Made by a program: the position numbers and the translations under genes
Shown: piece after piece, positions 1 through 5,771 of the stretch
Position numbering within the stretch: the stretch's first letter is position 1
Layout: every line of letters starts with the position of its first letter
NCBI GenBank assembly: GCA_024742655.1
Contig: JANSYB010000106.1
Span: forward strand, 1-6,941
Origin: Paracoccaceae bacterium
GTDB taxonomy: Bacteria; Pseudomonadota; Alphaproteobacteria; Rhodobacterales; Rhodobacteraceae
Length of the DNA: 6,941 nt
Direction: 5' to 3'
Notes under the pieces: generated by a model
What the model saw: the letters and a program-made list of their open reading frames with translations, nothing else
Told to the model about the DNA's origin: nothing
Databases searched by the model: none

Positions 1-164
1 AGGCTTTCGCCGACAAAGGCCCAGTGCCGCGCGGACATGTCGGACTGCTGCCAAAACTCGGGCTCGATCACGTATAGCGGCAGGACAGGCCCGCGCGCGG
101 CGGCCTGCGCCAGGGCGCGATGATCGTGAACGCGTAAATCCCGCTTGAACCAGACGACCTGCAC
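1..164 (-). CDS. Photolyase/cryptochrome-family flavoprotein, N-terminal fragment (3' part beyond left edge)
   Basis: Reading leftward from a GTG at 164-162, the frame stays open to the window edge for 54 codons. The protein begins VQVVWFKRDLRVHDHRAL and continues with PVLPLYVIEPEFWQQ and ARHWAFV. The VVWFKRDLR(V)HD start followed by a hydrophobic strand and LYV(I)EPE is the hallmark of the N-terminal alpha/beta (antenna-binding) domain of the DNA photolyase/cryptochrome superfamily. Members bind FAD in a C-terminal domain, not visible here, and either repair UV-induced pyrimidine dimers with blue light or act as light sensors. It does not resemble the FeS-type bacterial cryptochrome start. 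The GTG start is favoured because an AGGAGAG box lies 6 bases upstream, the family motif starts at residue 3, and an in-frame stop (TGA, 191-189) lies just upstream. The family call is firm; subclass and repair activity cannot be judged from 54 residues. Confidence 0.88.
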   Translation of the reverse strand, partial: MQVVWFKRDLRVHDHRALAQAAARGPVLPLYVIEPEFWQQSDMSARHWAFVGES

Positions 165-170
165 GGCCCG

Positions 171-177
171 CTCTCCT
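171..177 (-). promoter_or_regulatory. Ribosome binding site of the photolyase-family gene
   Basis: The minus strand reads AGGAGAG here, followed by a 6-base spacer and GTG at 164-162. No ATG near the start of the frame would give a complete family N-terminus, so this box decides the GTG start. Confidence 0.7.
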
Positions 178-207
178 GCCAGCTTCGGTCAGGCTCATAT
201 AGGGCAG

Positions 208-227
208 GGGGCGGCGGCGTCCGCCCC
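208..227 (-). terminator. GC hairpin after the universal stress protein gene, possible weak terminator
   Basis: GGGGCGG at 208-214 and CCGCCCC at 221-227 form a perfect 7-base-pair stem with a 6-base loop, starting 14 bases after the Usp stop codon in the direction of transcription. No T-run follows on the minus strand (the next bases are CTGCCCTATATG), so it is not a canonical Rho-independent terminator. It may only protect the 3' end of the TRAP-usp message or slow the polymerase. I saw no convincing promoter for the photolyase-family gene in this 77-base gap, so some read-through into that gene is possible. Confidence 0.35.
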
Positions 228-241
228 GGCGCGGCAAACTG

Positions 242-661
242 TCAGCGGATGACGAAAACCGATTGCTTGGCGTGCCGCACGATCCGCGCGGCATTGGGCC
301 CGACAAGGTAGTCGCGCAGCTCCGGCCGGTGAGAGCCCACGACGATCGCATCGGCGCCGATCCGTTCGGCCATGCGGATCACCACGTCATAGATCGTGCC
401 CTGCGCCACATGCGCCTCGGCCTCGTCGGGCAGCGCCTCGGCGATCCAGGCAGTCAGGGCCCGTTCCGCTTCTGCCAGCATGTCCTTGGAATGGCCGGCG
501 CTGAACGCGGCCCCCACCATCGAAAATCCCAGATCCGGCACCACGCTGACCACGTGGATGGTGCCGCCGCCCTGACCGGCTAGCAGTTTCGCGGCCTCGG
601 CCAGCTTTTGCGCCCCCTCCATCGCGTTGAGGTCAAGGGCCAGAAGGATGGTCTTGAACAT
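242..661 (-). CDS. Universal stress protein, UspF/UspG-like, TRAP-associated
   Basis: This 139-residue single-domain cytoplasmic protein has the length and layout of the UspA superfamily. It opens with a first strand MFKTILLALDL carrying the conserved Asp near residue 10, and has HVVSVVPD at 36-43, IGADAIVVGSHR at 101-112 and a final strand QSVFVIR. The SHRP...YLVGPNAARIVRHA block (110-131) resembles E. coli UspF/UspG-type proteins. The ATP-binding consensus G-2x-G-9x-G(S/T) is altered: it reads GSH-R with no second Gly and GPN in place of GS, so nucleotide binding is uncertain. The gene starts 12 bases after the TRAP permease stop, with GGAGG immediately after that stop, so it is almost certainly in the same operon and translationally coupled. 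In Halomonas elongata the Usp protein TeaD, encoded with the TRAP genes teaABC, binds ATP and negatively regulates ectoine uptake. A similar regulatory role is inferred here from gene order. Confidence 0.93.
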   Translation of the reverse strand: MFKTILLALDLNAMEGAQKLAEAAKLLAGQGGGTIHVVSVVPDLGFSMVGAAFSAGHSKDMLAEAERALTAWIAEALPDEAEAHVAQGTIYDVVIRMAERIGADAIVVGSHRPELRDYLVGPNAARIVRHAKQSVFVIR

Positions 662-668
662 GAGCTCG

Positions 669-673
669 CCTCC
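669..673 (-). promoter_or_regulatory. Ribosome binding site of usp, adjoining the permease stop
   Basis: GGAGG directly follows the permease TGA (676-674) and sits 7 bases before the ATG at 661-659. A ribosome terminating on the permease cistron would cover this site, so translational coupling is likely. Confidence 0.75.
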
Positions 674-3298
674 TCAGAATGCCGGCTGCGTGGCGCGCGG
701 CCGCTGGATGAGCACGATCCCCGCCAGCAGGATCAGCGCGGGGATGAAGAACAGCTCCTTGGGCAGGCGGTCATTCTCGACCTCGACCGTGGTGATCACC
801 ACCGGGTCATCGCCGTAATAGTCGAATTCCACGCCGCTGATCGGGGCCAGCAACTCGCCCCCGCCGAACGGTTCGTCCAGCTTCAGCAGATCGCCCTCTT
901 CCATCGTCAGCAGGCCCTGTGCCGACAGGGTCTCGCTTCCCGCCGAGGGCAACACGATGGTCACGGGCCGCACCTTGGCGGTGTCGAAATCGGGCCCTTC
1001 CACGGTGATCCGGATATCCTTGCCCTCGGGTGTGTCGGCCATCAGCGCCATCGCGGCGGGCCCTTGTGCGGTGGTGTATTTCTCGCTCACCTGATCAAGG
1101 AAGAAATCCGGCCGGAACAGCATGAAGGCGATGAAGAGCAACGCCGCGGTTTCCCATTTGCGGGACTTGGCGATGAAATAGCCCTGTGTCGCGGCCGCGA
1201 ACAAGAGCATCGCGGTCAGCGAGATGAAGAAGACGAGGATCGCCTTTGCAAAGCCCACGTCGATCAGCAACAGGTCGGTGTTGAAGATGAACAGGAACGG
1301 CAAGAGGGCCGTGCGGATATCATAGGCAAAGCCCTGCACGCCGGTCCGGATCGGGTCGCCCCGACTGATGGCCGCCGCGGCATAGGCGGCCAGGCCCACG
1401 GGTGGCGTGTCATCGGCCAGGATACCGAAATAGAACACGAACATATGCACCGCGATCAGCGGCACGATCAGCCCCGATTGCGCCCCCACCGAGACGATCA
1501 CCGGCGCCATCAGGCTGGACACCACGATGTAGTTCGCCGTCGTCGGCAGGCCCATGCCGAGGATCAGCGACAGGATCGCCACGAGGATCAGCAGGATCAT
1601 CAGGTTGCCGCCCGAGATCACCTCGATCACCTGTCCGATGACCTGGTGGGCACCTGTGAGGGAGATCGTGCCGACAATGATGCCGGCCGCCCCGGTGGCC
1701 ACGCCGATCCCGATCATGTTGCGCGCACCAAGGATCAGGCCGTTCACGAAATCGCGCCAGCCCTGCAGGGTTTCCTCGCCGAAGCCCTCGCCGCGAAAGA
1801 ACGCCTTGAGCGGGCGATGCGTGAGCGCGATGATGATCATGAAAATCGTGGCCCAGAAGGCCGAGAGCGCCGGTGACAGCCGTTCAAGACTGTCGGTGCG
1901 CACCATCAGGTTCCACACGAGGATGAAGATCGGGATCGCGAAGTACAGCCCGCCGATCAGCGTGGGTGTCAGCCGTGGTGCCACGGGCGGGCCATCGTCG
2001 TCCTTGTCCATCTCAAGATCCGGGTAACGTGCGGCGATCGCCACCAGAACGAGGTAAAGCACCGCGATCAACGCCACGGCGGCATAGACCGACTCTCCCA
2101 TCACCGGGTCGAGGATCGCGCGCAGCCCGATCATCAGGAAGGTGCAGATGCCAAGGAAGATGAAGCCGGACAAGAACAGGATCAGGATCATAAGAACCCC
2201 GATCCGCCGGCCCGGTTTCTCAAGCCCCTTCAGGCCCATTTTCAGGCTTTCCAGATGCACGATGTAAAGCAGCGCGATGTAGGAAATCACCGCCGGCAGA
2301 AAGGCATGCTTGATGACCTCGATATAGGGAATGTTGACATATTCCACCATCAGGAAGGCCGCCGCGCCCATCACCGGTGGGGTCAGCTGACCGTTGGTCG
2401 AGGAGGCCACCTCGACCGCGCCGGCCTTCTCCGCCGGAAAGCCGATCCGCTTCATCAGCGGGATGGTGAAGGTGCCGGTGGTCACGGTGTTGGCGATCGA
2501 CGAGCCCGAGATCATGCCCGTCATCATCGAACTGAGCACCGAGGCCTTGGCCGGCCCCCCGCGCAGCGCGCCCAGCAGGGCGATGGCCACCTTGATGAAC
2601 CAGTTGCCGCCACCCGCGCGGTCCAGCAGCGCGCCGAACAGCACGAACAGGAAGATCATCGTCGTGGACACGCCAAGTGCGACGCCGAACACGCCCTCGG
2701 TCTGCATCCAGTAATGCCCAAGGGCCTTGGACAGGGACGAGCCGCCGTAATTTGTGATGTTGCGCGCCCATTCCGAATACCCCCCGAAAAAGGCGAACAG
2801 AATGAAGCAGCTTGCGATGATCACCAGCGGCAACCCCAGAGAGCGGTAGACCGAGATCATCAGAACGCCCATGCCGATGGCCGACATGGTCACGTCCGTG
2901 GCGTTCCACAGGCCGGGCCGGTCGGCGATCTCGAAGCGAAAGACGACCAGGTAGAGACAGGCCGATACCCCAAGAAGTATCAGCGCCCAGTCATAAAGCG
3001 GGATGCGGTCGCGCGGCGAGGATTTGAACAGTGGAAAGGCCAGCGTCGCCAGCATGATGGCAAAGGCCAGGTGCACGAACCGGGCCTGTGCGACGATATT
3101 GGCGAAGATCGAAAGCCCGGTGGCTTGCGCGACGATGCCGGGCAGCTTGGAGGCGATGTAAAGCTGAAACAGGGACCAGACGATACAGGTGCCGATGATC
3201 AGTTTGGCCTGCCAGGCCGCCGATGGGTTGCGCGCGCCGGTATCGGCCTCGGCCACCATGTCGTCCGCGCTGCGCGCGTCTTGGGTCTGATCGCTCAC
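674..3298 (-). CDS. TAXI-type TRAP transporter fused permease (4TM/12TM fusion) with DUF3394-like C-terminal domain
   Basis: This 874-residue inner-membrane protein fuses the small (DctQ-like) and large (DctM-like) TRAP permease subunits, as is usual for TAXI systems. About 20 hydrophobic segments are visible. Residues 33-172 hold the first membrane group. DctM signatures follow: GALRGGPAKASVLSSMMTG (243-261), SGSSIANTVTTGTFTIPLMK (264-283), STNGQLTPPVMGAAAFLM (300-317), GMGLPTTANYIV (581-592) and FYFGILADDTPPVGLAAYA (622-640). These Gly/Ser/Thr/Pro-rich re-entrant regions form the transport and ion-binding core in the family. A cytosol-like acidic linker (LEMDKDDDGPP, 428-438) lies between the halves. 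Residues about 730-845 form a soluble, strand-rich domain resembling DUF3394, bracketed by hydrophobic segments at 715-729 and 848-865. The start is GTG (3298-3296) with AAGGGGGA upstream; the next ATG is codon 14, so the first membrane segment is intact either way. It should import the ligand delivered by the upstream binding protein, driven by an ion gradient (Na+ or H+, not decidable here). Confidence 0.95.
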   Translation of the reverse strand: MSDQTQDARSADDMVAEADTGARNPSAAWQAKLIIGTCIVWSLFQLYIASKLPGIVAQATGLSIFANIVAQARFVHLAFAIMLATLAFPLFKSSPRDRIPLYDWALILLGVSACLYLVVFRFEIADRPGLWNATDVTMSAIGMGVLMISVYRSLGLPLVIIASCFILFAFFGGYSEWARNITNYGGSSLSKALGHYWMQTEGVFGVALGVSTTMIFLFVLFGALLDRAGGGNWFIKVAIALLGALRGGPAKASVLSSMMTGMISGSSIANTVTTGTFTIPLMKRIGFPAEKAGAVEVASSTNGQLTPPVMGAAAFLMVEYVNIPYIEVIKHAFLPAVISYIALLYIVHLESLKMGLKGLEKPGRRIGVLMILILFLSGFIFLGICTFLMIGLRAILDPVMGESVYAAVALIAVLYLVLVAIAARYPDLEMDKDDDGPPVAPRLTPTLIGGLYFAIPIFILVWNLMVRTDSLERLSPALSAFWATIFMIIIALTHRPLKAFFRGEGFGEETLQGWRDFVNGLILGARNMIGIGVATGAAGIIVGTISLTGAHQVIGQVIEVISGGNLMILLILVAILSLILGMGLPTTANYIVVSSLMAPVIVSVGAQSGLIVPLIAVHMFVFYFGILADDTPPVGLAAYAAAAISRGDPIRTGVQGFAYDIRTALLPFLFIFNTDLLLIDVGFAKAILVFFISLTAMLLFAAATQGYFIAKSRKWETAALLFIAFMLFRPDFFLDQVSEKYTTAQGPAAMALMADTPEGKDIRITVEGPDFDTAKVRPVTIVLPSAGSETLSAQGLLTMEEGDLLKLDEPFGGGELLAPISGVEFDYYGDDPVVITTVEVENDRLPKELFFIPALILLAGIVLIQRPRATQPAF

Positions 3299-3305
3299 GC
3301 CCGTG

Positions 3306-3313
3306 TCCCCCTT
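3306..3313 (-). promoter_or_regulatory. Ribosome binding site supporting the GTG start of the TRAP permease
   Basis: The minus strand reads AAGGGGGA, then a 7-base spacer, then GTG at 3298-3296. The box makes the GTG a better start than the internal ATG at 3259-3257. Confidence 0.6.
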
Positions 3314-3332
3314 GCGTTGCTGCGAAAGCAGA

Positions 3333-3360
3333 ACGGGCGCCCGATGGTCCGGGCGCCCGT
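3333..3360 (-). terminator. Strong intercistronic hairpin between TRAP binding protein and permease (attenuator or mRNA-stability element)
   Basis: ACGGGCGCCCG (3333-3343) and CGGGCGCCCGT (3350-3360) form a perfect 11-base-pair stem with a 6-base loop. It begins 12 bases after the binding-protein stop codon and ends about 20 bases before the permease ribosome binding site. On the minus strand the stem is followed by TTCTGCTTT, T-rich but interrupted, which suits a partial terminator. Since the permease gene has no other visible promoter, some transcription must pass. In binding-protein transport operons such structures commonly raise the amount of binding protein relative to permease, by termination or by protecting the upstream message from 3' exonucleases. 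Which of these applies here is inference. Confidence 0.65.
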
Positions 3361-3372
3361 GATGTCATGGGC

Positions 3373-4332
3373 TCAGTTCATCAGGCCCAGTTCTTTGTAG
3401 GCCTTCTCGGCGCCCGGGTGGATCGGGGCGCTCAGGCCGTCCTTGACCATCTGTGCGGGGTCGAGATTGGCGAAGGCCGGGTGCAGCTGCTTGAAGTCGC
3501 CGATGTTCTCCATCACCGACTTGGCCACGATATAGACCACGTCCTCCGGCACGTCGGCCGAGGTCACAAAGGTCGCGCCCACACCGAAGGTGGTGGTGTC
3601 CTGATCGTTACCGGAATACATGCCGCCCGGAATGGTCGCCACGCGGTAATAGGGGTTGTCGGCGACCAGCTTTTCGATCGGCTCTCCGACGACGTCGATC
3701 AGTTTCACGTCACAGGTGGTGGTGGCCTCCTTGATGGCGGCGGCGGGGTGACCGATGGTATAGATCATCGCGTCGATATTGCCGTCGCACAGCTGCTTGG
3801 CCATTTCCGAACCCTTGTATTCGGTCGCCAGAGCGAAATCATCCATCGCGATACCGAAGGCATCCATCACCACTTCCATCGTGGCGCGCTGACCCGAGCC
3901 GGGGTTGCCCACGTTCACGCGCTTGCCCTCGAGGCCTTCGAAGCTTTCGATGCCGCTGTCACCGCGCACCAGCAAGGTGAAGGGCTCGGGATGCACGGAA
4001 AACACCGCGCGCACCTCGGGGAAGGGGTTATCGGCGAATTTCGACGTGCCGTTATAGGCATGGTACTGCCAGTCCGACTGGGCCACGCCGAATTCCAGTT
4101 CGCCGGCCTTGATCGTGTTGATGTTGTAGACCGAACCGCCGGTGGATTCCACGGCACAGCGGATGCCGTGCTCCTTGCGCGACTTGTTGACCAGACGGCA
4201 GATCGCGCCGCCCGTCGGATAGTACACGCCGGTCACGCCACCGGTGCCGATCGAGATGAATTCCTGTGCCGAGGCGGGGGCCGAGACGGCGATCCCTGCG
4301 GCGGCAATGGCGCCGTAAAACAGCTTTTTCAT
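3373..4332 (-). CDS. TAXI-family TRAP transporter solute-binding protein, periplasmic
   Basis: This 319-residue secreted protein is the substrate-capture component of the transporter. A Sec signal peptide is clear: MKK, a hydrophobic core ([16 protein letters not shown]) and an APASA-QE cleavage site after residue 22. The mature protein starts [20 protein letters not shown], the diagnostic first strand and loop of the TAXI (TRAP-associated extracytoplasmic immunogenic) family. Other family blocks are [26 protein letters not shown] (about 62-87), the hinge region [19 protein letters not shown] (about 132-150), [17 protein letters not shown] (about 183-199) and [16 protein letters not shown] [16 protein letters not shown] at the end. 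Length is normal for the family. ATG at 4332-4330 is preceded by AGGGAG with a 6-base spacer. The few studied TAXI proteins bind glutamate/glutamine or dicarboxylate-type compounds; the ligand here cannot be read from the sequence. The permease for it follows directly downstream. Confidence 0.96.
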   Translation of the reverse strand: MKKLFYGAIAAAGIAVSAPASAQEFISIGTGGVTGVYYPTGGAICRLVNKSRKEHGIRCAVESTGGSVYNINTIKAGELEFGVAQSDWQYHAYNGTSKFADNPFPEVRAVFSVHPEPFTLLVRGDSGIESFEGLEGKRVNVGNPGSGQRATMEVVMDAFGIAMDDFALATEYKGSEMAKQLCDGNIDAMIYTIGHPAAAIKEATTTCDVKLIDVVGEPIEKLVADNPYYRVATIPGGMYSGNDQDTTTFGVGATFVTSADVPEDVVYIVAKSVMENIGDFKQLHPAFANLDPAQMVKDGLSAPIHPGAEKAYKELGLMN

Positions 4333-4338
4333 GTTATT

Positions 4339-4344
4339 CTCCCT
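4339..4344 (-). promoter_or_regulatory. Ribosome binding site of the TAXI binding-protein gene
   Basis: AGGGAG on the minus strand lies 6 bases before the ATG at 4332-4330. The local leader is A/T-richer (AATAAC spacer) than the rest of the window, consistent with efficient initiation of an abundant periplasmic protein. Confidence 0.65.
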
Positions 4345-4354
4345 GAATTAAGTG

Positions 4355-4370
4355 TGTCGAACGTTGTCGA
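4355..4370. repeat. Direct repeat TGTCGA x2 at 10-base spacing, candidate operator at the TRAP promoter
   Basis: TGTCGA occurs at 4355-4360 and again at 4365-4370, separated by ACGT, so the copies repeat once per helical turn. The pair starts right after the transcription start predicted from the -10 box (about 4371) and lies in the 5' leader of the binding-protein gene. That is a suitable place for a repressor site. No regulator gene is present in the window, and two 6-base matches in a short region can arise by chance. Confidence 0.3.
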
Positions 4371-4377
4371 TCCGTAC

Positions 4378-4406
4378 AATAGACCCAGATTGCGCGCGGG
4401 TTTCAA
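4378..4406 (-). promoter_or_regulatory. Sigma-70-like promoter of the TAXI-TRAP-usp operon
   Basis: On the minus strand, TTGAAA (4406-4401, five of six matches to TTGACA) is followed by a 17-base spacer and TCTATT (4383-4378, four of six matches to TATAAT). The predicted start is near 4371, giving a leader of about 38 bases. It lies in the only sizeable gap between the secretion genes and the transporter genes, where a promoter is expected. The alternative -10 hexamer TATTGT, 2 bases downstream, would need a 19-base spacer and is less good. Confidence 0.5.
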
Positions 4407-4445
4407 GACCCTCTTGGTTGACCCTGCGTCAGACATGCACGCCGC

Positions 4446-5768
4446 TCAGCGTTCGCGCAGCGCCTCGGCCTTGGCGCGCAGGAAGGGGCGCACGAGGTAG
4501 CTCAGGACTGTCTTGCGGCCTGTCTGGATATCGACCTGTGCCACCATGCCGGGGCTGATCGGCAGGGTTGCGTCCTGCCCCGGAAGGCTGTTGTCAGAGG
4601 TGCGCACCATGACGCGGAAAAACTTTTCGCCCTCGGCATCCTCGATCGTGTCGGCCCCGATCCGTTCCACCTCGCCCTTGAGCGCGCCGTAGACGATATA
4701 GTCATAGGCGGTGATCTTGACCGAGGTCGGATCACCCGGGCGCACGAAGGCCACGTCGCGCGGACGGATGCGCGCCTCCACCAGCAGGCGGTCGTCGATC
4801 GGAACGATCTCGACCAGCGGCGCGCCGGGCTGCACGACAGCGCCGATGGTGGTGACATGCACGGTCTTGATGGTGCCGCGCACCGGCGCGCGTAGGCTCG
4901 TGCGGGTGACGCGGTCGGTCGCGGCGCGCAGCCCCTCGCGCAGAACCGACAGGTCCGCCGACACGCGCGCAAGCCGCTCGCGCGCGCTCAGGCGGTAGGT
5001 CGATCGCGTCGCGGTGATCTGGTTCTCGGCCTCGCGGATGGCGGCGCGGGCGGCGGGCAGGCGGGCGCGGGTCACCGCCAGTTCACCCTCCAGTTCGGCC
5101 AGCCGGCTTTGCAGGCGCAAGAGTTCGATCTCGGGCACCGAGCCGCTGCCGACAAGCCCCTCGGTCAGTGCGACCTCCTGCGACAGGGGCGCAATCTGGC
5201 TTTGCAGTTTTAGAACAATGGCTTCGAGTTCCTGCAGCGCGCCCTTTCGCTGATCCAGCTGGTCGCGCAACACCCGGATTTCCTGTTCCAGCTGCGCACG
5301 TCGCGAGACAAAGACCTCGCGCTCGGCGGCAACGGCCTCGGGGGCGCGGGCCTCCAGCCCCTCGGGAAAACGCAGGGTGTCGCCGGCTTCGGCCTCGGTT
5401 TTCACGCGGGCCAGTTCGGCCAGCAGGGCCGCCTCGCGTTCGCGCAACTCGCCCGCGCGCGCGCCTGCGGTCGTGTCGTCGATGCGGATCAATTCGGCAC
5501 CCGCCTCGATCAGGTCCCCCTCGCGCACCGCGATGTCCGAGACGATCCCGCCCTCCAGGCTTTGCACCACCTGGATCTGGCTGGACGGCACGACCTGCCC
5601 GAGACCGCGGGTGACCTCCTCGACCTCGTAGGTCGCGGCCCAGACCAGAAAGCCCGCGATGCCGGCCACAAGGACGGCCAGCAACGTCTTGCCCCCCCGC
5701 CCGCTGCCCTGCGGAGGGCGGCTGCTGGGGGTGTTGACGAACTCCTCGTCCACGGGCGGGCCGAACAT
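4446..5768 (-). CDS. HlyD-family type I secretion membrane fusion (periplasmic adaptor) protein
   Basis: This 440-residue adaptor links the inner-membrane ABC transporter to a TolC-type outer-membrane channel. It has a short Pro/Gly-rich cytoplasmic N-terminus (1-26), one membrane segment (about 28-46, LLAVLVAGIAGFLVWAATY), and the first half of the lipoyl/barrel-sandwich domain with QVVQSLEGGIVSDIAVREGD (66-85). A long charged alpha-helical hairpin follows (about 102-290, rich in Glu/Arg/Leu heptads such as LREREAALLAELARVK and LRLQSRLAELEGELAVTRARL). The second half motif is LRAPVRGTIKTVHVTTIGAVVQPGAPLVEIVP (292-323), then a beta-barrel domain, and the type I C-terminus SPGMVAQVDIQTGRKTVLSYLVRPF (405-429). 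These features match the HlyD/LapC class rather than RND adaptors. ATG follows the ABC transporter stop by 3 bases, and AGGAGGG lies inside the transporter's last codons, so the two are co-translated. No outer-membrane channel gene follows. Confidence 0.95.
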   Translation of the reverse strand: MFGPPVDEEFVNTPSSRPPQGSGRGGKTLLAVLVAGIAGFLVWAATYEVEEVTRGLGQVVPSSQIQVVQSLEGGIVSDIAVREGDLIEAGAELIRIDDTTAGARAGELREREAALLAELARVKTEAEAGDTLRFPEGLEARAPEAVAAEREVFVSRRAQLEQEIRVLRDQLDQRKGALQELEAIVLKLQSQIAPLSQEVALTEGLVGSGSVPEIELLRLQSRLAELEGELAVTRARLPAARAAIREAENQITATRSTYRLSARERLARVSADLSVLREGLRAATDRVTRTSLRAPVRGTIKTVHVTTIGAVVQPGAPLVEIVPIDDRLLVEARIRPRDVAFVRPGDPTSVKITAYDYIVYGALKGEVERIGADTIEDAEGEKFFRVMVRTSDNSLPGQDATLPISPGMVAQVDIQTGRKTVLSYLVRPFLRAKAEALRER

Positions 5769-5771
5769 CGC

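Noticed and set aside
608..1876. Long plus-strand open frame (422 codons) opposite the TRAP permease
   Set aside because: The product is His/Arg/Asp/Gln-rich low-complexity protein with no recognisable fold. It mirrors the codon bias of the minus-strand permease, whose TRAP motifs are unmistakable. Such antisense frames are common in high-GC DNA.
1988..2020. Acidic linker in the middle of the TRAP permease as a fusion or frameshift scar
   Set aside because: The frame is continuous, the segment lies between hydrophobic groups, and a loop at this point is expected between the halves of a fused TAXI permease.
3320..3331. Small stem CTGC-GAAA-GCAG as an RNA element
   Set aside because: A 4-base-pair stem is too short to support a call. 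It abuts the strong hairpin and is likely chance, though it contributes the interrupted T-rich stretch after that hairpin.
4404..4416. CAAGA-CCC-TCTTG inverted repeat as terminator of the HlyD gene
   Set aside because: The stem is only 5 base pairs with a 3-base loop, has no T-run after it, and overlaps the promoter -35 box.
2255..4500. Two further long plus-strand open frames (2255-3400 and 3223-4500) opposite the permease and the binding protein
   Set aside because: They overlap each other and conserved minus-strand genes, cross the gaps holding the hairpin and promoter, and show composition typical of antisense translation, with no family motifs.
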